Part shown: positions 36,001-44,797 of the stretch, one piece after another
How the letters are laid out: every line of letters begins with the position of its first letter
Position numbering within the stretch: the stretch's first letter is position 1
NCBI GenBank assembly: GCA_965198565.1
Contig: OZ240665.1
Coordinates: 1,240,001 to 1,304,000 of the forward strand
DNA length: 64,000 nucleotides
From: LMUY01 sp965198565
GTDB lineage: Bacteria; Pseudomonadota; Alphaproteobacteria; Acetobacterales; Acetobacteraceae
Reading direction: 5' to 3'
Made by a program: the position numbers and the translations under genes
The notes under the pieces: generated by a model
Told to the model about the DNA's origin: nothing
What the model saw: the letters and a program-made list of their open reading frames with translations, nothing else
The model's database searches: none

Positions 36001-37469
36001 TAGTCGAGGCCAAGAAATCCCGGCATGCCAGAGAGTGGGGCGGCCGCGCCCAGGGCGGCGAGATTGGGGACGGGGCGCGCCGTACGGCTATCCTGCGCCA
36101 ACGCCGCCTCCAGCGCTGCCGCGATGGCCAGCAGCTCGGCGTCCTTGCCGCGTTGGCCGATGAGCTGGAGGCCGAAGGGCATGCCGGCGCTGTCCAGCCC
36201 CACCGGCAGGGACAGGCAAGGATGGCCGGCCAGGGTGCCCGCATAGGCGAGGGCCAGCCAGTGATAGTAGCTGTCGAGGACACGGCCATCGATGCTCGCC
36301 GGGTAGAGTTCGGACCAGGGCCGCGGCGAAATGCTGATCGCGGGGGACAGCACCAGGTCGAACTCGGCGAAGAAAGCGTGCCAGCGGCGCTGCAGCCCGG
36401 TCTGCAGCGTCAGCGCCCGCGCGACGTCGGCGGCGGTGTAGCGCAACCCCTCGGCCACGTTGGCTTTGATGTTCGGGCCGATCTGGTCCGGGTGGTTTTG
36501 CGCCCGCTCCAGGTGGGTGCCGAGAAAGGCCACCGCGCGCAGCACGGCAAACGCCTCGTCCGCGCCGTGGCAATCGGGCGTGGTGTCTTCCGTGCGGGCG
36601 AACAGGTGGCGGAACAGCGCCGTCTTGCTGGCAAACGCGTCCCGCACCCCCTGCTCCACCGGGGCAAAGCCGAAATCCGGCGTGACGGCCACGCGCAGCG
36701 AGGCAAGGTCGACCGGCGGCAGCGGCGTGGGGATCGTCGTGGGGCGGCTCCAGGGGTCGGCGCCGTCCTCGGCGGTCATGGCGGCGAGCAGCAAGGCGGT
36801 GTCGGCGACGGTGCGCCCCATCGGGCCGTTGCTGGCGAGCGGCATCCAGCCATGCGCGCGGGTTTCGCTCGGCACCACACCTGGCGAGGGGCGGAAACCG
36901 ACGACGCCGCAGAACGCCGCCGGGTTGCGCAGGCTGCCGCCGGTGTCCGACCCGGTGGCGAGCGGGGTCATGCCGCACGCCAGCGCCACGGCCGAGCCGC
37001 CGGACGACCCGGCGGCCGAGCGCGATGGATCGAACGGGTTGCCGGTGGCGCCCCAGACGGCGTTGCGCGTGTTGGCGCCGGCAGCGAACTCCGGGATGTT
37101 GCTCTTGCCGACCACGATGGCGCCGGCGTGGCGGACCGCTGCTACCACCCTCTCGTCCTTGGGGGCGATGGTGCCGCGGAACAGCGGGCTGCCGCGGGTG
37201 AAAGGCAGCCCGGCGGCGGCCATGGTGTCCTTCACCACGAGCGGCAGGCCATGCAGCGGCGGCAGCGCCTCGCCCGCCATCACGGCCTGTTCGGCGCGTG
37301 CGGCGGCGGTGCGGGCGGCGGCGAAGTCCCGCATCGGGATGGCGTTGACCGCCGGGTCGATGGCGAGGATGCGGGCGATGCAGCTTTCCAGCAGCTCGAC
37401 GGGAGAGAGCGCGCGGCGGCCGATCAGCTCGCGGGCGGCGGTGGCGGTGAGGTCACAGGGGTCGGTCAA
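36000..37469 (-). CDS. Amidase-signature family amidase
   Basis: 489 residues. The catalytic triad is visible: the lysine in LPLVVKDTMAAAGLPF (about residue 80), the cis-serine in RSAAGSSGGSAVALACG (about 155) and the nucleophile in GSDTGGSLRNPAAFCGVVGF (about 178). Amidases of this kind release ammonia from small amides or act as carbamate or allophanate hydrolases; the substrate is not clear. No GatB or GatC gene is near, so it is not the tRNA amidotransferase. Ends in a terminator-like hairpin. Confidence 0.92.
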   Translation of the reverse strand: MTDPCDLTATAARELIGRRALSPVELLESCIARILAIDPAVNAIPMRDFAAARTAAARAEQAVMAGEALPPLHGLPLVVKDTMAAAGLPFTRGSPLFRGTIAPKDERVVAAVRHAGAIVVGKSNIPEFAAGANTRNAVWGATGNPFDPSRSAAGSSGGSAVALACGMTPLATGSDTGGSLRNPAAFCGVVGFRPSPGVVPSETRAHGWMPLASNGPMGRTVADTALLLAAMTAEDGADPWSRPTTIPTPLPPVDLASLRVAVTPDFGFAPVEQGVRDAFASKTALFRHLFARTEDTTPDCHGADEAFAVLRAVAFLGTHLERAQNHPDQIGPNIKANVAEGLRYTAADVARALTLQTGLQRRWHAFFAEFDLVLSPAISISPRPWSELYPASIDGRVLDSYYHWLALAYAGTLAGHPCLSLPVGLDSAGMPFGLQLIGQRGKDAELLAIAAALEAALAQDSRTARPVPNLAALGAAAPLSGMPGFLGLD

Positions 37470-37486
37470 TGCTGGTTGCCAATTCT

Positions 37487-37714
37487 TCAGCCGAAGGCAC
37501 CCGTTTTAAGCCCGATCCGCACAAGCAGGTAAACAGCCGGGACAATCAACGCATACACTCCGCCGACCATCACCATCAGGACGGCGACACGAGTGTCCAA
37601 CGCGACAAGGCGGTTGTCGTAGGCTGCTACCTTTTCGGAGGCTGCTTGGGCGATGTCCGGTGGCGTTCCACCGGCGAGCAGCGCCTCGTTCAATCTGCCC
37701 AACATCAGGGCCAT
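37487..37714 (-). CDS. Small single-span membrane protein of unknown function
   Basis: 75 residues. An N-terminal amphipathic part (MALMLGRLNEALLAGGTPPD, AAYDNRLVALDTRVA) is followed by a hydrophobic segment of about 22 residues (MVMVGGVYALIVPAVYLLV) and a short tail. Similar small proteins are common in alphaproteobacteria, often with a coiled coil before the helix; no function is known to me. Stop lies 17 bases from the amidase start. Confidence 0.65.
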   Translation of the reverse strand: MALMLGRLNEALLAGGTPPDIAQAASEKVAAYDNRLVALDTRVAVLMVMVGGVYALIVPAVYLLVRIGLKTGAFG

Positions 37715-37774
37715 CGTACCAACTTCCCTCGCCGTGCCTTGGTAGGCTCTTACAAGTATATTGGCATGAAACCG

Positions 37775-39367
37775 CTAATACCCCAGCGCCATGCCATCCT
37801 TGCGCGGGTCGGAGCCGCCGACGAGGGTGCCGGACGCGCGATCGATCCAGATCGCCTGGCCGCCGCCATGCGGGCGCGCCACGCTTACCGGGTGGTGGCC
37901 CATTGCGGCCAATTGGTCCCACACGGCGGACGGGATGCCCCGCTCCAGCTCCAGCTTCCCGCCGGTGGGGAACACGCGCGGCAGGTCGAGCGCCTCCTGG
38001 ATGTCGAGCCCATACTCGATCAGGTTGGACAGGAACCAGCTCTGGCCCATCGGCTGGAAATGGCCGCCCATGACGCCGTACGGCATCACCGCCTCCCCGT
38101 CCTTGGTCAGCATGCCGGGGATGATGGTGTGCATCGGCCGCTTGTTGGGGGCGATGCAGTTCGGGTGGCCGCGCTCGAGCACGAAGCCGGCGCCGCGGTT
38201 GTGCAGCATCACGCCCGAGCCCGGCGCCAGCAGGCCGGAGCCGAAGCTCTTGAACAGCGAGTTGATGAAGGAACAGGCGTTGCCGTCGCGGTCGACGACG
38301 CAGAGATAGGTGGTGTCGCGATGCCGGGGCAGCACGGCCTCGCCGGCGCGCGGCAGGTCCGGCAGGGCGCACGCCGGGTCGATCAGGCCGCGCAGCCCGG
38401 CGAGGTAGGCGGGGCTGAGCAGGTGGTCGAGCGGCACGGTGGCGTGGGCCGGGTCGGCCAGGAAGGCGTCGCGGTCACGATACACCAGGCGGGCGGCCTC
38501 GATGTGGCGGTGCAGCCGGCCCACCGCGAGCGGGTCGGTCTCGACCGGCAGGCCCTCGAGGATGCCGAGCAGCATCAGCACCATCGGGCCGGAGCCATTG
38601 GGCGGGCATTGCCACACGTCGTAGCCGCGCCAGGCAGCATGGATCGGGTCCACCAAGCTGGCGGCGGTGCGGCCGGCGGCGAAGTCCTCCATCGTGTGCA
38701 GCCCGCCCGCTGCGCGCAGGCGGGCGACCATGTCCTCGGCGACGGCGCCCTCATAGAAGGCACGGGACCCGTGGCGGGCGATCGCGCGCAGGGTCTCCGC
38801 CAGCGCGGGCTGCTTGAACACGGTTCCCGGGGAGGGTGCGGCGCCGCCGGGCAGGAACGCATCGGCGTCGTTGGCGCGCAGCTTGTCCACGGCGAGGCCC
38901 CAGTCGGACGCGACCCGGTGATGCACCGGCCAACCCTCGGCGGCGAAGCGGATGGCGGGCTGCAGCAGCTCGTCCAGCCCGCGCGTGCCATGCGCCGCCA
39001 GCAGCGCCTCCCACGCGCCGACCGCCCCCGGAATGGTGACCGAGTGGGCGCTGGTCTCGTCCACCGAGGTGATGCCTTGCGCCTCGTACCAGTCGATCGT
39101 CGCAGCGGCGGGGGCGCGGCCGGAGCCGTTCATCGCCACCACCGGCTTGCCGGGCTGCTTCCAAAGGCAGAAGCAGTCGCCGCCGATCCCGGTGGCTTGC
39201 GGCTCGATCACGCCCAGCACGGCGCAGGCGGCGACCGCGGCGTCCAGCGCGTTGCCGCCGGCGCGCAGCACATCGAGGGCGGTGAGGGTGGCGGCCGGCA
39301 TCGAGGTGGCGGCCATCGCGGTGGTGGCGTAGACCGGGGAGCGGCCCGGCAAGTGCATGTCGCGCAT
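37775..39367 (-). CDS. Gamma-glutamyltransferase family protein
   Basis: 530 residues, the usual length for the precursor. These Ntn hydrolases cut themselves before a threonine; that site is in HRDTTYLCVVDRDGNACS near residue 358. Upstream, GIGGDCFCLWKQPGKPVVAMNG is the substrate region, downstream GVMGGHFQPMGQSWFLSNLI. No signal peptide is seen, so the protein is likely cytoplasmic, unlike the glutathione-degrading GGT of enterics. The fold is shared with cephalosporin acylases, so the natural substrate may be another gamma-glutamyl compound. Confidence 0.92.
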   Translation of the reverse strand: MRDMHLPGRSPVYATTAMAATSMPAATLTALDVLRAGGNALDAAVAACAVLGVIEPQATGIGGDCFCLWKQPGKPVVAMNGSGRAPAAATIDWYEAQGITSVDETSAHSVTIPGAVGAWEALLAAHGTRGLDELLQPAIRFAAEGWPVHHRVASDWGLAVDKLRANDADAFLPGGAAPSPGTVFKQPALAETLRAIARHGSRAFYEGAVAEDMVARLRAAGGLHTMEDFAAGRTAASLVDPIHAAWRGYDVWQCPPNGSGPMVLMLLGILEGLPVETDPLAVGRLHRHIEAARLVYRDRDAFLADPAHATVPLDHLLSPAYLAGLRGLIDPACALPDLPRAGEAVLPRHRDTTYLCVVDRDGNACSFINSLFKSFGSGLLAPGSGVMLHNRGAGFVLERGHPNCIAPNKRPMHTIIPGMLTKDGEAVMPYGVMGGHFQPMGQSWFLSNLIEYGLDIQEALDLPRVFPTGGKLELERGIPSAVWDQLAAMGHHPVSVARPHGGGQAIWIDRASGTLVGGSDPRKDGMALGY

Positions 39368-39429
39368 CGGATTTAGCTCCCACGTCGGCGGCGGCTTGGC
39401 AACCGCCCAACATCAGGCATGATCCCACC

Positions 39430-39768
39430 ATGGCAGACGCAAGCATCGAGGATTTCCACCGGCTCGACATACGCTGCGGCACGGTGGTGGACGCGCAGCC
39501 GTTCCCGGAGGCGCGCCAGCCGGCGCTCAAGCTCTGGATCGACTTCGGCAGCGAGTTGGGGGTGAAGGCTTCCTCGGCGCAGATCACCGTGCACTACACC
39601 GCCGACCAGATGATCGGGCGGCAGGTTTGCGCCGTGGTGAACTTCCCGGCCCGGCGGATTGCCGGGTTCGCCAGCGAGGTGCTGACCTTGGGCATGCCGG
39701 ACGAGGACGGCGCCGTGGTGCTGGTGCGGCCGGATTTGGCGGTGCCGAACGGGGCACGGCTGTTTTAG
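39430..39768 (+). CDS. csaA: CsaA-like tRNA-binding protein
   Basis: 112 residues, matching the whole CsaA family: IEDFHRLDIRCGTVVDAQPF, the OB-fold core LKLWIDFGSELGVKASSAQI, and FPARRIAGFASEVLTLGMPD. CsaA dimers bind tRNA and have been described as export chaperones in Bacillus. The gene diverges from gamma-glutamyltransferase; the phosphoribosyltransferase gene begins two bases after its stop. Confidence 0.92.
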   Translation: MADASIEDFHRLDIRCGTVVDAQPFPEARQPALKLWIDFGSELGVKASSAQITVHYTADQMIGRQVCAVVNFPARRIAGFASEVLTLGMPDEDGAVVLVRPDLAVPNGARLF

Positions 39769-39770
39769 AG

Positions 39771-40238
39771 GTGCCGAACTACGCCACCGTCACCTGGGAC
39801 CAGTTGCATCGGGACGCGCGAGCCTTGGCCACGGTGCTGGCGCCGCTGGGCCCGTGGGCTGGGATCGTGGCCATCACCCGCGGCGGCATGATCCCGGCCG
39901 CCATCGTCGCGCGCGAGCTGGAGTGCCGGCTGGTGGAGACGATCTCGGTGGTAAGCTACGACGAGGAACGCCCGGGTGAGCCGACCGTGCTGAAGCCAGC
40001 GACGGCGGCGGGGGATGGCAGCGGCTTTCTCATCATCGACGACCTGGTGGACCGTGGCGCCACCGCCCGGCTGGTGCGCTCGCTGCTGCCGCGGGCGCAT
40101 TTCGCCTGCCTGTATGCCAAGCCCGAGGGCCGTGACGCGACCGACACCTTCGTGGCGGAGGTCGCGCAGGACACTTGGGTGCTGTTCCCCTGGGACACGG
40201 CACCGCTCTTCGTGCCGCCGATCGGGCGGAAGGGGTAG
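39771..40238 (+). CDS. gpt: Xanthine(-guanine) phosphoribosyltransferase
   Basis: 155 residues from a GTG two bases after csaA; the open frame upstream is the csaA shadow. Salvages guanine and xanthine to nucleotides with PRPP. The PRPP loop is FLIIDDLVDRGATARLVRSL (about residue 86), the dipeptide/loop I region ITRGGMIPAAIVARELECR, and the C-terminal VLFPWDTAP is characteristic of enterobacterial-type XGPRT. Coupled to csaA. Confidence 0.9.
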   Translation: MPNYATVTWDQLHRDARALATVLAPLGPWAGIVAITRGGMIPAAIVARELECRLVETISVVSYDEERPGEPTVLKPATAAGDGSGFLIIDDLVDRGATARLVRSLLPRAHFACLYAKPEGRDATDTFVAEVAQDTWVLFPWDTAPLFVPPIGRKG

Positions 40239-40272
40239 CTCGGAGGTTCACCATCGCGCGACGATGCGTCGG

Positions 40273-40305
40273 CCCCTCACCCCGACCCTCTCCCAGAGGG
40301 AGAGA
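40273..40305. repeat. REP-like palindrome
   Basis: CCCCTCACCCCGACCCTCTC followed by CCAGAGGGAGAGA, between the convergent phosphoribosyltransferase and hydrolase genes. Confidence 0.8.
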
Positions 40306-40320
40306 TGGCGAGCTGCGGGG

Positions 40321-41073
40321 CTAGGAGGCGGCCCGCAGCGTTTCTTCCAGCAGCGCGAACACCCGCTTGAAGTGCAGCGCGTCGGCCGCCGGGTGATAGA
40401 CCGGGGCGTCCTTGGCGGTGAAGCCGTGCATCGCGCCCTTGTAGAACTCGGTGCTGAAATGCACCCCGGCCTGGGCCAGCGCCTGGTCCATGCGGCCGAT
40501 CTCGTCGGGCGGCAAGTGCTCGTCCTTGTCGGCATGGCCGAAATACACCCGGCCCTTGATGCCGCCGACCAGTGCGAGCAAGCCGCTCGGATCGCCCTCG
40601 GGTGCCAGGCGGGCAGAGTGGAACCCGGCGGCGGCCACCACGCGGTCCGGATGCAGCGCCGCCATGCGCACGGCAAAGCCGCCCGTAAGGCAGTAGCCGA
40701 TCACCGCCACCGGGCCAGCCGCGAACGCGTCGTCCGCGTCCAGGCCGGCGAGCAGGGCGGCGAAATCCTCCGCCTGCGCCTCCGGGGTGAGCCGGCCGGC
40801 AAAGTCCCTGACGCGAGGCATCTGGTCCGGGTCGCGGAAGGACTTGCCGTCCGGCACCGCCTGGCCCTCGACGCTGCGGTAGTAGATGTTGGGCAGCAGC
40901 ACCGCGTAACCCGCGTCCGCGATGGTCTGCGCCTTGTCGTTGTAGCACGGCCGCAGCCCGCCGATGTCGGTCAGCAGCACCACGCCGGGCAGCGCGCCGC
41001 TCGCGCCGGCAGGGGTGAACACGCGGGCGTCGATCGACCCGGCGGGCGCGGCAATGGCGATGGTTCGCATCAT
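40321..41073 (-). CDS. Dienelactone hydrolase family protein
   Basis: 250 residues; the first of two ATGs overlaps the desaturase stop. The cysteine nucleophile is in VIGYCLTGGFAVRM (about residue 122), the aspartate in YFGHADKDEHLPPDEI and the histidine in YKGAMHGFTAKDAPVYH. Family members open dienelactone in chlorocatechol breakdown, but many, as here, stand outside aromatic operons and act on other esters or lactones. Co-translated with the fatty acid desaturase. Confidence 0.92.
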   Translation of the reverse strand: MMRTIAIAAPAGSIDARVFTPAGASGALPGVVLLTDIGGLRPCYNDKAQTIADAGYAVLLPNIYYRSVEGQAVPDGKSFRDPDQMPRVRDFAGRLTPEAQAEDFAALLAGLDADDAFAAGPVAVIGYCLTGGFAVRMAALHPDRVVAAAGFHSARLAPEGDPSGLLALVGGIKGRVYFGHADKDEHLPPDEIGRMDQALAQAGVHFSTEFYKGAMHGFTAKDAPVYHPAADALHFKRVFALLEETLRAAS

Positions 41074-41996
41074 GGTGTCGTCCTGGCTGTGGGGGAACGG
41101 GCAAGAATGTCGCGGAAGAAGCCGAGGTGCCAGCGCGCGTAACCCGGCTGCAGCACGCCAAGACGATCCCGCACCGCACGATGCGCCACCGGCAGGCGGT
41201 GGAACGGGATCGACGGGTAGAGGTGGTGCTCGGTGTGGAAGCTCATGTTCCACATCAGCAGCCGCACGCCGGCGTTGGTGAGCGTGGTGCGGGTATTGAC
41301 CAGGCCGTTCGGGGTTTCTTCGCAGCCGGTGTGCTCGGTCAGCAGGTAGAGCCGCAGGAACACCTGGCCCACGAGTTGCGGCAGGACCCAGAACAGCAGC
41401 GGCACCCACCAGCCCCAGAGCAGCGCCGAGCCGAGCGCCAAGGCCAGCACCAGGACGCACATGGCGCGCACGCTCTGGATCACCCGGCGGCGGTTGGCGG
41501 CGGGGATGTAGCCGTAGGCCGCCAGGTCGCCGCGCCAGCAATCGGCAATCACCTTGAGCCGGGCGCGCCAGTAGTTCACCGCCAGGACGCGCAGCAGGTA
41601 GCCGTCGAGGGCGGCGGGCGGCGGCGGGGTCAGTTCCGGGTCACGCGCCGGGTCCTGGGTGAAGCGGTGATGGGCGAGGTGGAAGTCGGTGTAGAAATGC
41701 CAGTTCAGCAGCGAGGGGCAGGCGGCGAGCCACCCCACCACCGCGTTGGCCCGGCGGTTGCGAAAGGCCGTCAGGTGCATCGTCTCGTGCACGGGGGCGA
41801 ACAAGGCCGATTGCGCGATGCCGAGCAGCAGGATGGCCGGCGGCTTGGCCCAGAGTGGCGCCGCGGCGACCAGCCAGCCGGTCGCCCCAATCAGCGCCAC
41901 ATGCAGCGCCAAGCGCGCCGCGCCCAGCCAGTCCGACCGCACCGACAGGGCGCGGACCTCCTGGCCGGACAAGACGCGCGGTGTGGCAGTGTTCAT
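41070..41996 (-). CDS. Membrane fatty acid desaturase
   Basis: 308 residues with four membrane segments and the three histidine boxes of di-iron desaturases: HETMHL near residue 70, HLAHHR near 106 and HTEHHLYPSIP near 257. It would introduce double bonds or hydroxyls in lipids or carotenoids. The HTEHHLYPSIPF form is close to beta-carotene ketolase/hydroxylase-like and desaturase type members, so substrate is uncertain. Overlaps the hydrolase gene. Confidence 0.92.
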   Translation of the reverse strand: MNTATPRVLSGQEVRALSVRSDWLGAARLALHVALIGATGWLVAAAPLWAKPPAILLLGIAQSALFAPVHETMHLTAFRNRRANAVVGWLAACPSLLNWHFYTDFHLAHHRFTQDPARDPELTPPPPAALDGYLLRVLAVNYWRARLKVIADCWRGDLAAYGYIPAANRRRVIQSVRAMCVLVLALALGSALLWGWWVPLLFWVLPQLVGQVFLRLYLLTEHTGCEETPNGLVNTRTTLTNAGVRLLMWNMSFHTEHHLYPSIPFHRLPVAHRAVRDRLGVLQPGYARWHLGFFRDILARSPTARTTP

Positions 41997-42035
41997 CTGC
42001 GCTCTCCTTTCAGCAGGCCGGGTGGAGGATAGCTG

Positions 42036-42599
42036 CTAACCGTGCAGGTTGTCGCCGCCGTCAGGCGCAAACAGCTCCTCGGCGGCATGTTCGGTGGCGA
42101 CGTTGGCCATCTGGATGTAGGGCAGATTGGTCAGCGCTCTGACGGTTTGCGCACCGCCGGCGGGGAAAGCCGGGTTGGACAAGGCCGCTTCCGCCGCGGG
42201 CACGTTGCCGGTCGCCAGGTCGGCGCGGGCGGCCACCAGGCTGTCCACCACGAGCTGAGACGGCGCGTTCGGCGCGATGCCGACCGCTCGGCGGGTTGCC
42301 GCGCGGCCTTGCAGGAGTTGGAGCTGGGTCGTGGCCGGGATGTTCTCCCACCGCGGCGAGGTGTTCAGCTCGCCCGCGATGTAGTCCATGGCGAGCACCG
42401 CCTGCGCGCCGGCGACCGGGTTGCCGCGGGTGCGGGCGGGACTGGCGAAGGCGTATTGAGCGTATTCGGCCGCCGGAATGTCCTGGTCGAGCGGGCTGAA
42501 CACGCCGGGAGCCAGGCGCGCGGTGTCGGCCGGGGGCGGCAGCGGGCCACAGGCGACCGGAACAGCGGCAACAACGACAACGGCCAGAAGGCGACGCAT
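42036..42599 (-). CDS. Hypothetical lipoprotein
   Basis: 187 residues. A signal peptide ends in a lipobox (VVAAVPVACG, cysteine 17), so the mature protein is probably lipid-anchored in an envelope membrane. The rest is alanine-rich and soluble (AQAVLAMDYIAGELNTSPRW, then LVVDSLVAARADLATG) with a predicted all-helical character. I know no function. Monocistronic, between the desaturase and argC. Confidence 0.8.
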   Translation of the reverse strand: MRRLLAVVVVAAVPVACGPLPPPADTARLAPGVFSPLDQDIPAAEYAQYAFASPARTRGNPVAGAQAVLAMDYIAGELNTSPRWENIPATTQLQLLQGRAATRRAVGIAPNAPSQLVVDSLVAARADLATGNVPAAEAALSNPAFPAGGAQTVRALTNLPYIQMANVATEHAAEELFAPDGGDNLHG

Positions 42600-42666
42600 G
42601 CTTTGTCCTCGCGGCAGCGCTGGGAACGCACCGGGGCCAATCCCGTGCGGAAACGCTGCGCCAAGA

Positions 42667-43623
42667 CTAGATAGGGACGGGCGCCGTCAACCCAAGCGCG
42701 GCGTCGGCATGCAGGCCCAGCATCAGGCGCAGGTTCTGCACCGCGGCGCCGGACGCGCCTTTGCCCAGGTTGTCCAACCGCGCGACCAGGACGGCCTGGC
42801 GATGGCCCTCGTGGGCGAACACGCGCAGTTCCATGGCGTCGGTGTGGTTCAGCGCCTCGGGCTCGAGCCGGCCGGTCGGCTCGGCGGGGAGCACGCGGAT
42901 GAGCGGAGCGTGCTGGTAGTAGCCGGCCAGTGCCTCGCTGAGGTCCTGCCCGGTGGGGCGGCCCGGCAGTGCGTCCAGGTGGAGCGGGATGGACACCAGC
43001 ATGCCCTGGCGGAAATGGCCGACGGCCGGCACGAACAGCGGGCGCCGGGTCAGCAGGGCGTAGCGCTCCAGCTCGGCGACGTGCTTGTGCTCGAGGCCGA
43101 GCGCGTAGAGTTCGTATGCAGGACCGCCGGATGCTTCGTGCGCCTCGATCAGGGCGCGGCCGCCGCCGGAGTAGCCGCTCACCGCGTTGACGCTGATCGG
43201 GTGGTCGGGTGGGATCAACCCAGCGGCGACCAAAGGCCGCAGCAGGGTGATGGCGCCGGTGGGATAGCAGCCGGGGTTGGCGACGCGGGCGGCGCCGGCG
43301 ATGCGGTCGGCCTGGCCGGCGTCGAGTTCGGGCACGCCATAGACCCAATCCGGATCGATCCGGTGCGCGGTGCTGGCGTCGAGCAGCTTGGGGGCGTCTG
43401 CGCCGAGGGCCGCGGCGAGGGCGGTGGACTCGCGGGCGGCGTCGTCATGCAGGCAGAGGATGGCGAGGTCGGCCTGCGCCATCATGTCCTGCCGGGCCGC
43501 CGGGTCCTTGCGGTGCGCCGGGTCGATGGAGCGGAGCGCGACGCCGGGCACATGCTGCAGGCGCTCGCGGATGCCGAGGCCGGTGGTGCCCGCTTCGCCG
43601 TCGATGAAGACGCTGTAGGCCAT
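42667..43623 (-). CDS. argC: N-acetyl-gamma-glutamyl-phosphate reductase, type 2
   Basis: 318 residues, the short form of ArgC. It reduces N-acetylglutamyl phosphate with NADPH in arginine synthesis. GEAGTTGLGIRERLQ holds the nucleotide-binding loop, ARVANPGCYPTGAITLLRPL the active-site cysteine (near residue 117), and FVPAVGHFRQGMLVSIPLHL the closing part with the catalytic histidine. AGGAGGA lies eight bases before the ATG at 43623. It follows rplM-rpsI on the same strand, a common order in alphaproteobacteria. Confidence 0.95.
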   Translation of the reverse strand: MAYSVFIDGEAGTTGLGIRERLQHVPGVALRSIDPAHRKDPAARQDMMAQADLAILCLHDDAARESTALAAALGADAPKLLDASTAHRIDPDWVYGVPELDAGQADRIAGAARVANPGCYPTGAITLLRPLVAAGLIPPDHPISVNAVSGYSGGGRALIEAHEASGGPAYELYALGLEHKHVAELERYALLTRRPLFVPAVGHFRQGMLVSIPLHLDALPGRPTGQDLSEALAGYYQHAPLIRVLPAEPTGRLEPEALNHTDAMELRVFAHEGHRQAVLVARLDNLGKGASGAAVQNLRLMLGLHADAALGLTAPVPI

Positions 43624-43643
43624 GGCGGGCTCCTCCTTACTAT

Positions 43644-43673
43644 CTCCCTCTCCCGCCGGCGGGAGAGGGAGAA
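43644..43673. repeat. REP-like palindrome
   Basis: TCCCTCTCCCGCCGGCGGGA followed by GAGGGA, within the rpsI-argC gap; perfect arms. Confidence 0.85.
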
Positions 43674-43680
43674 GAGTGAA

Positions 43681-44199
43681 CTACCGCTTGGAGAACTGGT
43701 AGCTGCGGCGGGCCTTGGCCTTGCCATACTTCTTGCGCTCGACCACGCGGCTGTCGCGGGTGAGGAAGCCGGCCAGCTTGAGGATCCCGCGCAAATCCGG
43801 CTCGTAATAGGTCAGTGCGCGGCTGATCCCGTGGCGCAGCGCACCCGCCTGCCCCGACAGGCCGCCGCCATTCACCGTGCAATACACATCGAACTGGTTG
43901 TAGCGGTCCGAGATCAGGAATGGCTGGGTGATCAGCATGCGCAGCACGGGACGGGCGAAATACTGCGTCACGGTCTTGCCGTTGACCTCGATGTCGCCGC
44001 GCCCCGGCTTGATCCAGACCCGGGCGATGGCATTCTTGCGCCGCCCGGTGGCGTAGGAACGGCCCTGCGCATCGCGCTTGGGTTCCACGCGGGTGGGCGC
44101 CGCCTCGCCGTTGGGCCCGGTGGGAGCGGCGGGGGTGAAGTTCTTGAGGTCGGCAAGCGTGCCGGTGCGTTCGGCGGGTGCCTCCAAGTCGTCGGACAT
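43681..44199 (-). CDS. rpsI: 30S ribosomal protein S9
   Basis: 172 residues with an N-terminal extension of about 45 residues that is usual in this group. The conserved core begins YATGRRKNAIARVWIKPG and ends in the basic tail VVERKKYGKAKARRSYQFSK R, whose last residues reach the ribosomal P site. The ATG at 44199 overlaps the rplM stop. Highly confident housekeeping gene. Confidence 0.98.
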   Translation of the reverse strand: MSDDLEAPAERTGTLADLKNFTPAAPTGPNGEAAPTRVEPKRDAQGRSYATGRRKNAIARVWIKPGRGDIEVNGKTVTQYFARPVLRMLITQPFLISDRYNQFDVYCTVNGGGLSGQAGALRHGISRALTYYEPDLRGILKLAGFLTRDSRVVERKKYGKAKARRSYQFSKR

Positions 44200-44663
44200 C
44201 AGAGCCTCGAATTCTTGCGGTTCAGCGCGGCGACATCGAGCTTTTCCGGCTTCTGGCCGTCATGCTTGTGCTCGGCGCCGGCGTAGACATACAGGTGCTT
44301 CATCTGGGCGCGCTGCAGCGGCCCGCGCGTGATCATGCGCTCCACCGCTTTCTCGATCACCCGCTCCGGATGCGCGCCGGTCAGGATCTGGCGCACCGAC
44401 CGGCCCTTGATGCCGCCCGGGTAGCCGGTGTGGTAGTAGAACACCGACTGGTCGGCCTTGTTGCCCGTCACCCGCACCTTGGCGGCGTTGACGACCACGA
44501 TGTTGTCGCCGCAATCGACATGCGGGGTAAACTGCGGTTTGTGCTTGCCGCGCAGCCGCTGCGCGATGATCGCCGCCAGCCGGCCGAGCACCAAGCCGTC
44601 GGCGTCGATCAGCGTCCAGTTCTTGCTGACCTCCGCGGGCTTGAGCGAAATCGTGGTCTTCAT
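44199..44663 (-). CDS. rplM: 50S ribosomal protein L13
   Basis: 154 residues from the ATG at 44663; the frame continues upstream but only this start gives the normal N-terminus (TTISLKPAEVSKNWTLIDAD). Conserved blocks include LVLGRLAAIIAQRLRGKHKP, YYHTGYPGGIKGRS and RGPLQRAQMKHLYVYAGAEH. First gene of the L13-S9 operon; a promoter-like sequence lies at 44701-44729. Confidence 0.98.
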   Translation of the reverse strand: MKTTISLKPAEVSKNWTLIDADGLVLGRLAAIIAQRLRGKHKPQFTPHVDCGDNIVVVNAAKVRVTGNKADQSVFYYHTGYPGGIKGRSVRQILTGAHPERVIEKAVERMITRGPLQRAQMKHLYVYAGAEHKHDGQKPEKLDVAALNRKNSRL

Positions 44664-44700
44664 CAAAGGGGGCCTCAACACTGCGCTGCCAAGAGCCAGG

Positions 44701-44729
44701 GATATCTGCGGTTCGCGGGCCCGAGTCAA
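44701..44729 (-). promoter_or_regulatory. Probable sigma-70 promoter of rplM-rpsI
   Basis: On the minus strand TTGACT (44729-44724), 17 bases, then GATATC (44706-44701), 38 bases before the L13 ATG. The -35 box is consensus-like; the -10 box is only fair. Confidence 0.55.
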
Positions 44730-44740
44730 GGCGCAGCCTA

Positions 44741-44760
44741 TGTGGTAGGACGCTACCACA
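44741..44760. promoter_or_regulatory. Perfect inverted repeat in the divergent rplM promoter region
   Basis: TGTGGTAG, four bases, CTACCACA. It lies 11 bases upstream of the -35 box of rplM and 38 bases before the start of the plus-strand gene. Arms and spacing suit a dimeric regulator; a short hairpin is the alternative. Confidence 0.5.
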
Positions 44761-44797
44761 GATGGCTCGCCCGGGTTTGGCGCGCTAAAACAGCCAC

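Noticed and set aside
36153..37532. Long open frames opposite the amidase gene
   Set aside because: GC-rich codon usage keeps the opposite strand open; no motif or ribosome site, and the amidase motifs fix the coding strand.
37469..39376. 635-codon open frame opposite gamma-glutamyltransferase
   Set aside because: Low-complexity Arg/Gly/Gln/His sequence without any domain; a shadow of the real gene.
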